Counted from the stretch's first letter, positions 11,173 to 25,618 are shown. The stretch: DNA of 64,000 nt from Taenia hydatigena (GCA_036345935.2 JADWOT020000009.1:820287-884286), one strand, 5' to 3'. Numbers and translations: made by a program. The notes: a model not told the origin generated them from the letters alone.

Positions 11173-14100
11173 TGGTGGCGCCAAAGACTTTAAGGTGGGA
11201 TAAAATTAATGCGATGAAAGATTTATATGTGGTTATGTTGGATAGTTTACTTAGATTTTAACAAAGCGAAAATGACCCGATTGTTAAAAAAGGAAGGCTG
11301 ATCACCGTTTTCATTTGCATTTTCAGTGATGGTGGCCTTCTTGTCGGTAAGGCAAAGCAATGGTCTGAATGGAGGGTAATTATTTAGGTCCAAATCGACT
11401 GCTACATTTGTCACTGACCGTTTGCACGCTATCCCCCTGCCTCCCTCTCCCTCCCTTCTTGTGAAGACTTGCGCACAAGCGCACGCACTTACACAAACAC
11501 GCCCGTTATTTTCCACCGAAAGGTGAACCAGCCAAGCATTTCGCGCAAGTGTGCCAATTTTCACACCGCCGCAAAAAAGGTGTATGCGCTTTTTTCCCCT
11601 TGCCTTATTTGTGCGCCTTTTTTCCTCATTTAAAACTCCCATCAGTCGGGGACTGTCCCTGGTGCGCGCGCAGAGAGCACAGCAGCGCAGCCGGAGAGGA
11701 GGGGCGGATCGATGCCACCACCGATTGATCGGCCAATGGGTCGCAGTGGCCCTCACAACCCCCCGCCCTCCTATTGACCATGCGATGAGGATTGAATTGA
11801 GGCTTTCGCGATTCGATCCTCACTTCACTTAGTGAATTAAAATCAGTTAAGATAATTTTTTTTAAACATATGCGAATCAAAAAGTTGGGTTGAAAATGAA
11901 AGTTCAGATAAAGAAATTTGTTTTAAATTAAATGAGTTTCATTTGAATTTTGTAAGGTGAGGTAGTTGGTTCGATTAAACTCCGCAAATCTTTAGATTTT
12001 TTCTCTACAAAACAACTCAAAATAATTATGTGGGTCTCGTCTATGAACTGAGGTGCAAATGTGTGCTGGTTTTTATTTTGAGGCTATTACTTAAAACTGA
12101 CTTGAGGAGAGTCGATTTAGCTGTTTACTTACCGAATCGATGAGTCCGAAGTACTTTGAATAAGGCACAATTTGTCCCTCTGAGGGGCAGAATTTGGCAC
12201 TCTAGACCAGACCACCCAATCAATTATGTCAGTGGAAAGAATCGCCTTTTGTTAGAATGCTTGAAATATTTAATCTTTTGAAGGAAATTTTAGCGTGGCT
12301 TTCACAACTGAAATCGGTTTGGGGGAACCAGATTACGAAATGCTAAACACTATAGTGCTTCCGATGTTCACTTCTTTTGGCTTTTAATTGTGTGCAGGCA
12401 TAAACCTCCCAAGTTCGATTAGACTTTTGCTGTTAATCTAACTTAGGTCGTTCAAAGCCTCGGTGAAATGGCACAGGATTTTTTGCCCGTTGAAGTAAGT
12501 AATTTTGCTCTGTTACGAGATTTTTTGCCTTTGAAATTGTCAGATACATTTCTTTAGCGAAATTTCGACTTTACGCTTCGCTGTAGCAAAGAGAAATTAG
12601 TCTATCTAAAGCGACCTATGAACCCTGAGAGGGCGAGAACATCTTTTAATTCAAAGCATTTGACTTGGCTTAGGAGGAGTTAGACGCTTGACCAGATGGA
12701 GACCTTCTCAGTGGAATAGACTCCCTAAATCGGTTTCTACATGCGGCCACTTAATGTGGAGACCTTTTGTCGCCACAGTCCGAAAGCAGACCCTATCACC
12801 TCGCCTTCTGCACCCCGATTGGTGCTCTGCACTCAAGGTGCTCGATATCGATTTTTGCCTATTTACCGTTTCCCACTTAAACTGCAATCCCCATGGCCAC
12901 GGGACCGGTAGGTGACTCCTTAAAGCAGGGTGTGCTAAGCATAATTTAACCTCTTTTCCATTGTTCTGCTCTTTTTTATATCAATCAATTTTACTCACAT
13001 AGTCCTTTTTGTACCACCTTAAATGGAAAACTTATTAAGCAGCAAAAATCCATCACTTGAAGACATAAAAAGATTTTGAGGAGCAATCACCTAAAAGATT
13101 TTCTATCCGTGCCTTCATAAACTGTCATTAGATTCAGTACAAGCCTATTTAAGGTTGCTACGTCTTGACGATCCATATGCGCAATTTCTAGAGAAAAAAG
13201 TCAGCTCATTGGACTTTGGTACTCTTATCCGTCAGCTATTCAGGGTGTTTGGAGGGAGGGGGAGGAAAGGGGGCTGGAGGAGGGCTGAGGGCAGGCGGTA
13301 GCAGACACACAAAGCCAACCATCTGGGGCCGATGATAGATGCGCTCATGATAAAGCCTGATTAGTATGCGTGTGTGTGAATTGAATGGGTTGTGCGGCCG
13401 AGAAGGATAATTGACGTGGGTCCCTCTTTAAAGCACCTTTTGAGGCGTCTAAAGTTTTCAAAGGCGATATTGGCATCTTTTCCATTCATGGAGGCGTTAC
13501 TAAGATCTCGGACCCATAATTCGCCTGCTGATGAGCTGACTAACTACTTGCTTAGCTGCCATGATCAGGAAACCATGCACACAGCCAGACAACCGAATCA
13601 CGAGAGACGCCATAAGAATCGTACCATCGTTTTTTCAGGTACAATAAAAATTGCCCTCTTGAGTGCCACCGTCTGTAATCCTGGCGATTGCCAATTTGCG
13701 TAGGACAAGAGTGCTTGAATGCATAATCTTTATCCATGATTATGTGTTACGCTATCAAAAGAGCAATCTTTCCCGTTCTTAGTACCAATTTTTACCTATT
13801 CCGAAGCCTGAGATTGCAAAAGATGGTGGAATGATTCCACCCTCGTCGCTTTCTTTAACATTGTGGAAGGTCCTCTTGCAGCATTTGATGCTGGACGTTT
13901 GGAGAGCGTGCTACTCACACCAAACTCATACATGCCTTGAAAAAACAAGTTGATTGGGGTGATGGTACACCCGAAGGGCATCAATGATGCACTGAGAGGA
14001 TCTTCCATTATTCGGTCTTATCAACAAGCTTCTCGTCACAACCTTGTGTCTCATCGTTAAGGCCTTATTCTTGGTTCTTCTAAAATCAAGTGCAGTAGTA

Positions 14101-16676
14101 CAAGCATATGAGGTCGCACCGCAGTCAATTTATCGCCTTCCCAGGCATTTTTCGTGTCTTCAAAGTAAGATTCTATACACTGCCGCCCTCATGCCTTCCA
14201 CTATCAGCCATGTCAAGAGGGTATGAGTCATCTGACTTTCGAAACCAGAAGTGTTGATATATTACTTGAATTTCCATGGATCCTCTTCCTGTCGCTTGCT
14301 ATTTGACTAAGACTTTGCGGTGTTCCTCGGATAACACTTCCCATTTTACATTGTCTAGATTACACCTTGCTCTCATCCCGCGCTTTCACTCTGCTGCCAT
14401 TTCAATGTTGCCTTGACATTTTTACAACCCTTAACGTAAGGAATACACCTTTACAAACACGACACAATACGACCACAAACCACGCTCAAATAGCCATCTT
14501 TGTAAGTGTTCTAAGTTTATTTCTCAACTGTCGAATACGAATGGCTAAGAAAGGCCATGCCCATCACTTGGAAGAGCATCATCGAGTAAAAGTGGAGAAC
14601 GATGCTGATAAGATGCAGCATCTCAATTCTTCTTCCTGCCTTCTACGTTGTGATGAGGTGTAAGATTGTGTCTTGCAAGAATTTCCTTTTACCGATTTAC
14701 TAGTCTTGGTGATACATCCATAAGGAGTAGAAGAGGAGGAAGAGGAGTAGGAGGAGCAGACAAATGCTCTCGTGTGCAATCTTCACTTGCATGATTTTAT
14801 TGGATCAAAATTCTGCCTTACCAGTGTGTTTGTAGGTGAATGAATGAACAACAAACTTTGGAAAACAGAAGTCCTTATTCACCACAAAGAAACAAACATT
14901 CTGAAAAAAACTTGTTTCTCAGGCTAGAGGAGGAAAGAATGACAGATGTGAAGAACAAATAAATAGTCTCGGAGGTGATGTGTCTGCAATTTGAGCAGAA
15001 ATCATTAAAATCAGTCGAATCACGTCATCCCTTCATATCCTCTCGTCAGATGCGTTGCTATCTCCGTTTGAAGAGGTGGGACCAGATAGTTGTTGATAAG
15101 ACCGAATGAATGCAAGGCTCTTCCATCCCGTCATCGTGTAAATGACACGCTCTCCAAATGTCCCGCACCAAAGGCTGTGAGAGAACCTTTTACAGCATGG
15201 AAAGTGCGTTTAAATCGGTCAAGAAAACAACAAGGGTGGAATATTCTCTACCATTTTCGTTGAAATTGACATTCTACACTTAAAAAATAAAAATTTAAGC
15301 AAGATATGATGGAGAACGTGGCAAAGAACACACTGCTGATAGACTTATACTATGATGAAAGTCCACAAAACTTCGAAACCAAACCACTTTCCTTTGTGTC
15401 TTAAACTTCTCCCAAAGTAAGAAACATTAGCTAGAACTTGCCTTAAATGAGTAGGCGGATCTCCGTGTCGAGTATGCTCGAACTTCTGTACATCCAAGCC
15501 CATCTCAAAAAAAGGAGGCTACACTTTTAGCATCGCCTCCTCTCCAAACTTCCAAAAGAGGAGTAAACAGCCCTTACTAACCAGGCAACAAGGAGACTAC
15601 AGAAGGTAAGCTCTTCTCTATGCCTCTTTATTTTTTAAAATAACGTACCGATTCCCTTTAAATATACAACAGGTCAGCGGAGATGACTATGGTGATTGCG
15701 TCGCGTTGCTTTGACGCGGAAGGCTTTCAAAAGCGTAAACATATGCTCTTATTGTCAACAAATGAAAGCAAGCAAGATCCTCCACTTTGTTTATGAAATA
15801 GTAGCGCAAGCGAGTTGTCACATTCTCCACCTTTTCCTTCTCATGGTATATTTCTATAGGCGAGAGGAGCACTTCGGTTTTTTCATTCCTGCCGGTAACA
15901 AAACTAGGGATGGTTTTTGCCCCATGGCGCTTTTTTGTTCATCTACTCTGGTACCTTCCAATTTTCCATTCTATTCAATGATTGAACTAACCTATCTGTG
16001 CACGTCTAAGTTTCTAACGTCGCAACGTTTCATTTATCGGTTTCAAACATCGCCAAACCCAAAAGTTACACTTAATAGTTGTCTTCTATTATCTACTACC
16101 TTTTTCCACTCTAGACAGACAATAATCTTCCTCCAGATTCTAAAATAATCTTGTCATTTAATGATCCAGACTAGGATACCGCTTCAACCTGCGCAATTTA
16201 TTGGCTCTTTGTGCAGCCAATGGGAATGCAGTACTTTCATGCCTCACCTCATTGTTCACTCGGATCTTTTTTGATGTTGTAATTATGAAACCGCGTATCG
16301 TATTAGTGGAGAAGGAGTCACTTCAAAGGTGGAGCACTGACTTGTCAGTTGAAGTTACCTCACTGACACATTCTTCACTCCAAACACCTAATTACCAACT
16401 CCTGAAGTCGTAACTTCACCAAACGCGACGGTACCCGCCTACTCAGTAAATTGTAACATTTCATTGAAGGCGAAGACACAAAATAAAGCACATTTGTTTT
16501 ATTTTGTTTGTTTTGGCTGACAAAGGGTATTTTTAATTGTTGGCTGTATTTATCGACCATATAACCAAATGATAGAACTCCAGAAATTCATCACAATGTA
16601 TGCCAGAGCAAAATCTACACAACAGAGCAGTTTAACATATCCAACACGGGGAAAGGGCGTGCACTTCAAAGGGTGC

Positions 16677-16693
16677 GAGAGAGAGAGAGAGAG
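16677..16693. repeat. (GA)n dinucleotide tract
   Basis: A short uninterrupted GA run. Confidence 0.85.
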
Positions 16694-19600
16694 CCAATTT
16701 GGCTCATAAAATATCGACGATTCATGCAAATAGCCGCACACCTTTGGCATTTTTATGCCCAGAAGTGATTGTATCGTGGCATTTGCAGGCGTTGTAGAGA
16801 CTAGGTTGTTGAATAGGCCTCCAATTTGGTGGAGAGTGCGTGAAAAGACTGCTCTCTGCGATGAATCATTACTGACAAACAAACAGTTTATGAGAGGCCA
16901 TTGAAATTGCATTAGTTAATCAGATGATGCAGGTCAAGCGACTAAGGCAGAGCGAGTTTGTCACTTTAAATTTGAGTAAAGAGAATTGCAAAATCACACA
17001 GAAGTTTGCCAGTTTGATAGAGTTTTGCAGCCTCCAGTCTATGTTGGTTCATCAAGCTGACCTGCAGAAACACTCTGCGCCCTGTGCTACATCTCGGATT
17101 AGGGACGACATCAGGAGACTCAAGTTCAAGAAATTTGAAATAATGTAGATGGAAAATTCACCAGAAAAAAAACCAATCAAAGTCCATTTTTCCGATACAA
17201 AATTTTATGCGAACAAAAAGCTACTACGAAACGAGGATAGAATTAAAATTTATGAATCAGATGATTTCTTTAAGGAAGAAAGGAAATCGACTATAGAGGA
17301 GTCTGCATGACTAATATGGAGAGGAAGAAACTGTTTCGCATGGGATCAGAAACCCACGGGGGTAAGTAGGCCTCCATTCACTTAGAAATCTACAATATGG
17401 TGTGTCAAACGCCACTTGGACAAGTAGTGCCTCCCATTCACCGATGGTCGGTGGAGCTGGAGGAGGCGGGTGAGGGCGTCACAACAGCGCCCTTTGGATT
17501 GGTCAGAAAGTGCCAAAATAGCGGTTTTTCTGACAAATTTTCAACTTGAAGAACGGCTACCTAGTCGAAATTGATTTGAAAGTTAGCTTCCACTACACGA
17601 ATTTCCACCAAAACGTCATTAAAATGCCATCTTTTTGCGCACACCAATAAAAAGGGAGGACTTTGGGCACAGGCCAATCCAAAACCCCATTAATGACATT
17701 TTGAAATATCCAATCATGCTATTAAAGCTTTTTCAAAGCATTAAATTTACCGATTCATTTTCTTTTTACTTATCAAAGTTTCCAGGGTGATCTGCCGGGA
17801 CTCCTCTGATCGCCGGAGAAGCGTGAAAGGCAGTCCAGAAAAGCAATTTGAATGACGAATATTTTTATACAGACAAAGTCATTAATCATTAAGTGGAGTG
17901 GATCTTTGCTACTGCTGAATTCCACCAAGAGAAGTGGATGGTCCATTTAGGCAAAACCTTTGCCGAATTGACGGAACAAAGGGAATACCTGTTGGGGATG
18001 CTGATAGCGAATAACAGCAGTGATCGAAAAAAATGGAAAAATTCATTTTAAGCACGTGAAGACATATGAAGTTGGATAACTGATTAAACACGCTTCACAT
18101 TCCCTTCCCCTCTCAGTGGCTGCAAAGAGCTCGGAGGCTAGTTCACCCAAGCCTTCATTTGAGGACCCAGCTGCCAACTTTTTCGAGGCCGTGGCACATG
18201 GCCCAGATGCGTCCACTTTTATCCGGAAGGAAAGATTGTTTGCAACTGAACCAATCGGAATGTTGGATCATTTCTTTCCCTTTGATAGAACATGAGGCAA
18301 ATGTCTTCATCTTGCACTTTCGGTTCTAACGAACTACTGCGTGATCAATTCAGTTAGTGGAACTAAAGATCATCAAAATATCTTGAAGTCAGCCTTGGAC
18401 AAGGAATGGTTAAGTTTCCCGTTCTTTCTATACCACGAAAGAGGAGGGGCAGGGATCTTGAAGACAGGCAATTCCAATGCATGTTCGAACATCGAATTTA
18501 TTTTAAAGGGTTGCATAGACACTGCTTACGACTGAAAATTATAAAGTGAGTAAACAAGCTTGACGATTTAATTGGATGAGGTCGCAACCTCGAGAGAAGG
18601 TAAACCAAACAGTAGCGGGTTATCGAAATGGCTTGTAATGTTTTCAAAACGCCTCATTACGAGAGACGTGGTGATTATTTGTAAACATAGATAAACGGGT
18701 GTCAATCCATCCGCCAAGCTCTTACCCATCTTCTTTCTATTGTTATTGAGCAGTGATCCGATCATATTTTGGTGAAAGAATCCGATGGATGTGATATGAG
18801 CCTGTCTATTTGACGACTCGATTTTGGCTTTCCTTCAAAGGGACAGAATGTTGAGATGCTGGCGTGACAGAAGCTGCCGCCGGTTGATTTGGTGCGGGAT
18901 CACTCCAAGGTGCATCAGAAACCGAATAGACCTATTTTGAGTGAAGGCGTAACAATCAGTTGACATTTACATCAAGCGGGAAGGGGAGGTGCTGGAGCCT
19001 ACCAAACAGAGGACAGAGAGTAAGCTTTAAAGGCTTTCACACTTTTTTGCCCCTTTCCCCATTCCCTTAGAAAAGCCTGCTGGTTTTGGGTGCCTACCCG
19101 ACAGACTGAGCGACAGACTTGTTTGCTGGACGAGTTAACACATCATCGGCCATTTCCAAACATAAAGCCACACACTTATGGGGCACGCACCGCTTCACTC
19201 CCAGAAGACTAACCTTTGGCTGTGTGTGTGTGTGAATGTGGATACGTATGCAAGCGATAATCATTCATCAGGACTCATTCCATTGTTTCAGCAGACTGGT
19301 GTCCGCCGAAATGACATACACAACCCAGTGAGAAGAAGTCAGTACCATTAATCGGTTGAAAGAAAGATAAGGAGGTGCCGAACCTCAGGGCTCATACCGT
19401 ATAGCACAAAATTTACCCCCTGAATTGCAAAGAAGGTAGAGACAAAGATACGGCCTAACCTATCTTCGTGTCTTTTCTTGGCGTCGGCATTTTACAATCC
19501 TATGTTGGGTAGTGTAGCCAGTTCAAAAGTCAGAGTGAGGTCTAGACAAGGTAGGAAATGCTGCGGCTACACACGAGGGGATAGATGTTTACAAGATGGA

Positions 19601-22600
19601 CGCATCGATGGATGACTCTTCCTGGGTCAAGAATAAGACATACAATCCAAATATCTCAGGCACTTACCACCAACAACTTCACTATCATGAATAGAGACAT
19701 CAAAAGTTAATGTGCGAAAATAACAAGGCTTTGTAAGATACTGGACTTCTCTGAAGTGAGCTGAGTGCCTTCGGAAATTCGCCCCTAATCATCCAATCCA
19801 ACTTTACTTGTCACACACTTTTGTCCTTTTTATCGAGAAGTTGGCTTGAGAAGCTACAAAATGCAGTCTAATGAGTTGTTTAGGAGCACCACCTTCAAAT
19901 GAGGAAGTAAAAGAGGCATTTTCGATGGCCCCCTTCTCTTAGCCATAAAATCTGGTTGATTTGATTGATTAGCTATACCGAAGGCAAATTTAATAGGCAT
20001 TGAAGTAATTACAGTTTTATTTACCTCTAGTTGGGAAAGCTTTCGCTAGATTTGCAAAATATGTTAGTGAATTATCTGCAATCACTGGTTAATGGCGTGT
20101 CTACCGACTGCCAGTCAATCTATTGTATCGAAAATCGATGCCTTTGTAGCCAGTGTTAGACACTGTCAAAAAGTTGATAAAGGAGCAATCGATTCTAGTC
20201 AACAACTTGACAAAAAATTCATCCTAACAAGTTCAATTTGATTTTTATGTTTCAAGAGAATAAATTTGCAGCGTAAAATAGAGTACTTGTTAAATCGTAG
20301 AGAACTTAAGGTAGGAAAAGTCACAATAAATGGGTGGTTTAATTTTTCAAGAAAAAATAAGTTTATTCGCATGAAATTTTCCTTGAAATGATTATTAATG
20401 GACACCTTGTTAACCTATGATTGATAATAGAAAAACCGATTACGGTGATTGCAACCACCTTTGGAATTACTAATAAATATCCATTTCCTATAGAACGGAA
20501 TAAAATGATTAAGATTGTGGAGTTTCATGGTAAGAAGCGAACAAATAACTAAGACTTCCAGATTGCATTAATCACCTTTTCAAAACTACATCGAACAAGT
20601 GGATTTCACCCTTGTGAAGAAAAAATGCCTTGTCACTGGAGGCCAGAAAAAAAGTGTGGACCTAACTCCCTCAGTTTAAATCTCACTTTTGATTCCCACC
20701 TGTCTGCCCTAGTTACCATGTGAGTGCCGGATGTTGATGTTAAGCCGAGGTGGAAATCATCACTTGTCAAAGAATCATCTGATGATTGGGGTGGATGTCC
20801 ACAAAGGTGAAACGGTGTCTCGCTCACTCCCTCCCGCCTCCAACGGATAAACCTAGATAGTTGGCTTCGTTTCATACAAAAAGACCATCTATAATCGAGT
20901 GGTTACATCCTGTTAAATCATGATGATTAATTTGCCCCATAAATCTCCGAACAGGTTAACCTTTTTCCATTCGCATCAGAAATTTAAGCTAATCGAATGT
21001 TTAGACAAGGAAGTACAAAACGCGTAGGTGGATAGATGGAGGAGTAGGAAAAGAGAAAATAAACAAAGCGAATTAATGAAACTACGGCAACTCTCATCTC
21101 GCTAGTATCTGCCATATCAAGGTTTACAGCAGCCCCTGACAAATCGGCAAGAGTGAGTGAGCAAGGGGCCATTCATTGCTAGTTATCGGACTCACAGACA
21201 CCACAATGGTCCAATGGACTGGCATTTTTGATTGGTCAAGTTCGAATCGCGTGATTGAAACGGGGCGACAGGCAATAAATCCTATGGCATGAACCAAGCG
21301 ACGCCGCTGTTTCAGCGAGCATGTGACAATCTAATCTTGGATATTCACCTTCTTTCACAGGATCAGCTAATCGAGTGCAGAGGGCTTGGAGGGTTCGCCG
21401 ACTCGGATGCTTCGTCCTGATCAGCCAGAGTTGTTGGTGTTACTACTGCTAACCAGCAACATCTTCACCAGCGTGACCCATCCTGATTTCTTTTTTTGTC
21501 CATTATAATTGTAACCATTGTGGTATCATTTAAGGCACAGAATTTACTGTAAGCAATTATTATGCACTTCTAAGAAATACATGTCAAATGTTTGTAAGGC
21601 AAAGATTCGGTAAGAAAGCAGAGCCTTTGTTATAAATATGGCATCAGCATTGATGTAATTAATGAAGGTATACACGCAATTTGCTTTTGGCACGCAAAAT
21701 TGACCTTGGAAATTGAGACATGTGTGTCGCGTAGGTAGATGAAACTGACATTAATAGTGTTGCTACGGTGGAAGTCGATGGCGTTAACCTTTGCACTGCT
21801 TTATTACTGCTCACTTCTTCAAGGCAAAACGAGGAGGAAAAGAAACCAGATAGTCAGGTAAGATGACTGCGTAAATGAATTAATGGATGGATTAGTGGAA
21901 GGAAACGGACTGGATTCGAGATGAGCTCTCGGATCTGAGCCCATTAGAACAACATTAAATGGAATGATAGATCCATCCATCCATCCAAGAAACAAATATA
22001 CAAAGTAACGTCAGATAAATACGCCCCGTACAGATGGAAGGGCATGAGGCTGCAAAACGGATGGATGGCAGTTGTGAACTCGCAGTCTGAACCTATTCTA
22101 GGCTAAGACCAGCTCTTTAATTATGATATCTAATTTCCTCTGATACCACTGTCTTTCAGACCCCGAACCACTCCACCTGCCTCATTGGCTACTTTTAGCT
22201 TCTCCAACTGTCGTGTCTTCCACTTCCAACACGGGCACTCCGTTCTGCATCCAACTTGGATGTTGACCCAAAACGGAAAATTAGGCGAAATTAAGCACAC
22301 CACCAGCACGTTTGCCAAGAACGACACAAATGTGTGACGTGTTTTCTGTCTGTTTATGATATGTGCTTGCACTAAATCCTGTGCTTCAAACGGATTGGTT
22401 AAGCCTAAAACCACGAAGCATACGTCAGATCCTCATGGTCTGAGAAGAATAGCACTGGGTCATTCTAGCCTTTCAGCAGCTGCCGAGTTGATTGGCCGGT
22501 CCATGGGTTAAACTCAATGGCCAGCTGAGTGACTGTAATGGTCGATTTTGCACCTAGTAAGAGGCCAGTGGTAAGCTTAACTTTTTCTGCAGATAACAGA

Positions 22601-22740
22601 CACCAAGGTGGAGGACAACGTCTGCAACCTCTTCATCTCTTTGTCCAGTCTACAGATGTGTGTACTTTAACGAAGTCCAGCCAATCTATGCTTTTTGATA
22701 AATACAAAATGTCGGAAGACCTTGCACAATAGGCTAGACC

Positions 22741-22778
22741 AATGACGTAGATTGCTTTGCGAAGCAATCTACGTCATT
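22741..22778. repeat. Perfect 17-bp hairpin
   Basis: Arms 22741-22757 and 22762-22778 are exact reverse complements around the tetraloop TGCG. The outer arms carry TGACGTAG/CTACGTCA, similar to a CRE half-site pair. It lies about 130 bp beyond the likely poly(A) signal of the DUSP12-type gene. The stem is shorter than a typical pre-miRNA, so its role is unknown. Confidence 0.9.
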
Positions 22779-22907
22779 CAATCGACGGAAAGCCATGCTA
22801 ACTGTCCGCAGAGTATCACGTTTTTCGGAGTGATAAGCCCAAAGTGGTTACCTCTCCGTCCTGAAATTGATCCACACGTGGATAATTAATTCAAACAAAC
22901 CTTCTTT

Positions 22908-22913
22908 TTTATT
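22908..22913 (-). terminator. Probable poly(A) signal of the DUSP12-type gene
   Basis: TTTATT on the plus strand reads AATAAA on the minus strand, about 110 bases downstream of the stop codon at 23023. Confidence 0.5.
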
Positions 22914-23022
22914 GTATCCTCAAAATACAAAGGCAAACACTAAATCTAGAGCAGTAGAGAGGAAAAACAAGATGTAAGGAAAGAAAAACACATAGACATT
23001 GATTGCACCGATCGGAGGGGAG

Positions 23023-25618
23023 CTAGTTGCTTCCGACAGTTTCGTCAACCACGGTCGCTGTGCCCAGCCGTGGTGTCGCTGTTGTCATGGCCAACGTCGG
23101 CGTTCGTATTTCGTCTAGATGTTTCCGGGAGAAGTGGAAGGCCGGAGTGATCCACTTGCCGCAGGTGCACCGCTCACCTGAGAGAAAAAACCTGAAGAAG
23201 TGGACTGCGTACACTAATATTATACCGTTCAAACACAGGATGAGAAATTACTTTTTCCAAAGATAGGGTAGAGCTTCAACAGTGTAACATACTACTAGAA
23301 TCATAAGAAGGCAAACAAGGAGGGCAGTGAATAGACTTTGGACATTTCCACTCATAAAAAACCCGCCTTCACCATTACATTACCAGAAAGATCGAGGTCG
23401 GTTCAATTAAAGTTGCCGAGTTGGGGAAATAAATTAAAAGACGATTAGAGGGGCGGAATTACAATTCGAGGAGTGAATCCTACGCATAAAAGCGGAAAAC
23501 TGTGAAGCTAGGAAAAACAAGAGAAAATTGGAAAATTCACACACAAGCCAATGAGCGAATCACCGCTACCTCGCGTGTCCTTGAACGGGGTCAAGCACAG
23601 AACTAGTGCAACAATGCCGCTGCCACCACCGCCACCGTCGCCATGGCAACGTTCAGATACATCTTAGAGACAAAAAACATTGCTAATCAGGGTACCAGAG
23701 AAGAGAGGAGACCGATATTTAGGGATGATGGCGAATGAGATGTCGCGCGACTCACTAGACCCGATCATTAATAAATCAAACGGAGGAAGAGGCAGGTTGG
23801 AGAATTCTTTTCAATTTTCGATGCAACATACGTTAAAAGGAACTAAAAAGAAATACTATTTACCCATTGTTTTATGCATAAAGTGAAGCGCTTGGATCTG
23901 TGAACGGCGTAAGAAATAGGTAAAACCAATGTTTTACTAACAACTTAATAAGTAGAATGGTAGACGTATCTATACATTAGCCACAGAGACCTTACAGAAT
24001 CGCAATAAATTTTTTAGAAACAGTGCTACTTAAAACTAGAAGGTAGCATGCACATTTGCTTCAAAAAGACCCCTACGACCGAGGAACCTACGGAGAATTG
24101 TTTGGTCAACCAAGGCACTGCTCGCGAAGTGAGACCAAAACACGTTGGCTAGACGCTCTAGAAAGACCATTTTGGAGAGTAATACTTAGTAGCTAGCACA
24201 AACAAGCCAGCTAGCTAAACTACCGACCCAAATACCAGGGTTCTCTGGACTCCACAATGAATAAAGCAAGATTGTACGCTAATGAAAGTGACGTCGACCC
24301 TAAAGATGTGCTTGCCATGGGACCCTGAACGCAACGAGTTAAGAGGATAGGAAACCGGACTTTTTGGGTGAACTTTTTAACAAACATGGGCAAAACATTT
24401 CCATCGCAAAACATCATCCAGCATTCAGAACTTTCCAGATAACCTAAAAAGTGCCAACTTCTTCATTTGAACTAAAGAAAAATATTTGCATCTATTTTGT
24501 GGATCGGTCAGTTTACGACGCGGTTTGATGCGACTCATTATCGTAAACTTACAAAGAACCCATTCCAAGTATGTGCAGCGCAAGTAGCAATTCTAATTTA
24601 CTAGAGCAGAAGGCAAAGGTGAGAAGCAAACCCTGACACCTACATTTAACAGCAACAAGATGGTTAGAAAACTTACCACACCAATTGTAGGATCCAAGTT
24701 TTGCAAGGCATCGAGTGCAATAGAGCTGAATTTCAAAGCGGAAAAGCAAAAGTTGAAAGTTAGTAAAAAAGATAAGAAACAAAACGAAACCCACCTTTCC
24801 CTGGATTTCAGAGGTGTGATTGTTCATCCACTCCAAATATTCAGTGAATAACTCACCCTCTTCGCAAGGCCTAGACGTTGCAAAATATAGCATAAGATCT
24901 GCTTACATCTCGCAATTTTTCTTTTCAGAGGGTCGACTATGAAGTATGATTTCGTCAGAGTGAAAAACTGGATTACTAATGAAACGTTCGGATAAGAAAT
25001 ACAAACCACATACCGGCATAATCTACACGAAAAATAAGCCGGTAGAAAGGGGGAATGCACATGAATTTGGGCTCCCAGATAAGCTGAAGAGATAAAAATT
25101 TTGTTGATAAATAGGAGCATTTACCATATTGGGATTGGAATTCCTTGTAGGCTTCCGACGAAGGGTTGTACGTGAAATCCATTTTTTCAAAGCACCTCAG
25201 CTGACTTACGAACCCATCATTGGGATTGACCTTACGTGACTTTGAAACCTTTTCATAGGCTTCATCAAAGGACATTCTAAACCTCCACATTAGGTAGGCA
25301 ATAACAATCGTAGCGCTCCTAGAGACACCAGCAAGACTAGGAGAAAATGGGAAGAAGTCGAGCTTACCAATGCACCAAGACACCACCTTTAATGTTTTCT
25401 TCAATAAAAGTAATGGATTTCTCAAAGGACTTTAAAAGGTTTTCGTAGGGCTCGTCGCTAGCGTGTATATACAAACGTTTAAAGGGATAAAATGTTGGCA
25501 AAGGTAGCGGTTGAAGTTCAACTGTTAGGATTGCTTTTATTCCATTACGATGAAGCGTAGGTATTATTGAGAAATCCGGTCTTGAGCCCAACCACAAACC
25601 GGGTATTACTTCGTCCAT
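23023..25618 (-). CDS. DUSP12: DUSP12-type dual-specificity protein phosphatase
   Basis: Seven exons (minus strand): 25618-25368, 25336-25125, 25083-25014, 24975-24907, 24870-24795, 24725-24677, 23177-23023. They give 293 residues (human about 340). All introns are GT-AG with matching phases, and lengths are 31, 41, 38, 36, 69 and 1499 bp. The N-terminal half is a DUSP domain: Asp55 is the likely general acid and the P-loop HCLAGVSRS (Cys84, Arg90) matches HCx5R. The codon for Cys84 is split by the 31-bp intron. The C-terminal half has paired cysteines (Cys174/Cys177, Cys203, Cys229/Cys232, Cys246/Cys248) and the CGKWITPAF block typical of the DUSP12/YVH1 zinc-binding domain. In other organisms this family acts in 60S ribosome maturation and stress responses; that role is inferred. 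The frame stays open upstream to another ATG at 25744; I chose 25618 because it begins the conserved domain. Confidence 0.93.

Larger units (their letters stand above)
9512..22907. other. Gene-free region
   Basis: About 13.4 kb in which I find no gene I can defend. Frames are short and lack family signatures or consistent splice sites. Notable contents are a GC- and CpG-enriched patch at about 11400-11780, a CCAAT-containing hairpin (11146-11172), a G-run cluster (13251-13296), a (GA)n tract (16677-16693), CCAAT/ATTGG motifs near 17498, 17674, 21231 and 22491, and a perfect hairpin (22741-22778). The 3' part lies downstream of the DUSP12-type gene. Confidence 0.55.

Noticed and set aside
11247..11756. 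169-codon minus-strand open frame
   Set aside because: Lies in a CpG-enriched patch that lowers stop frequency. No recognisable domain, and the overlapping plus strand is also open.
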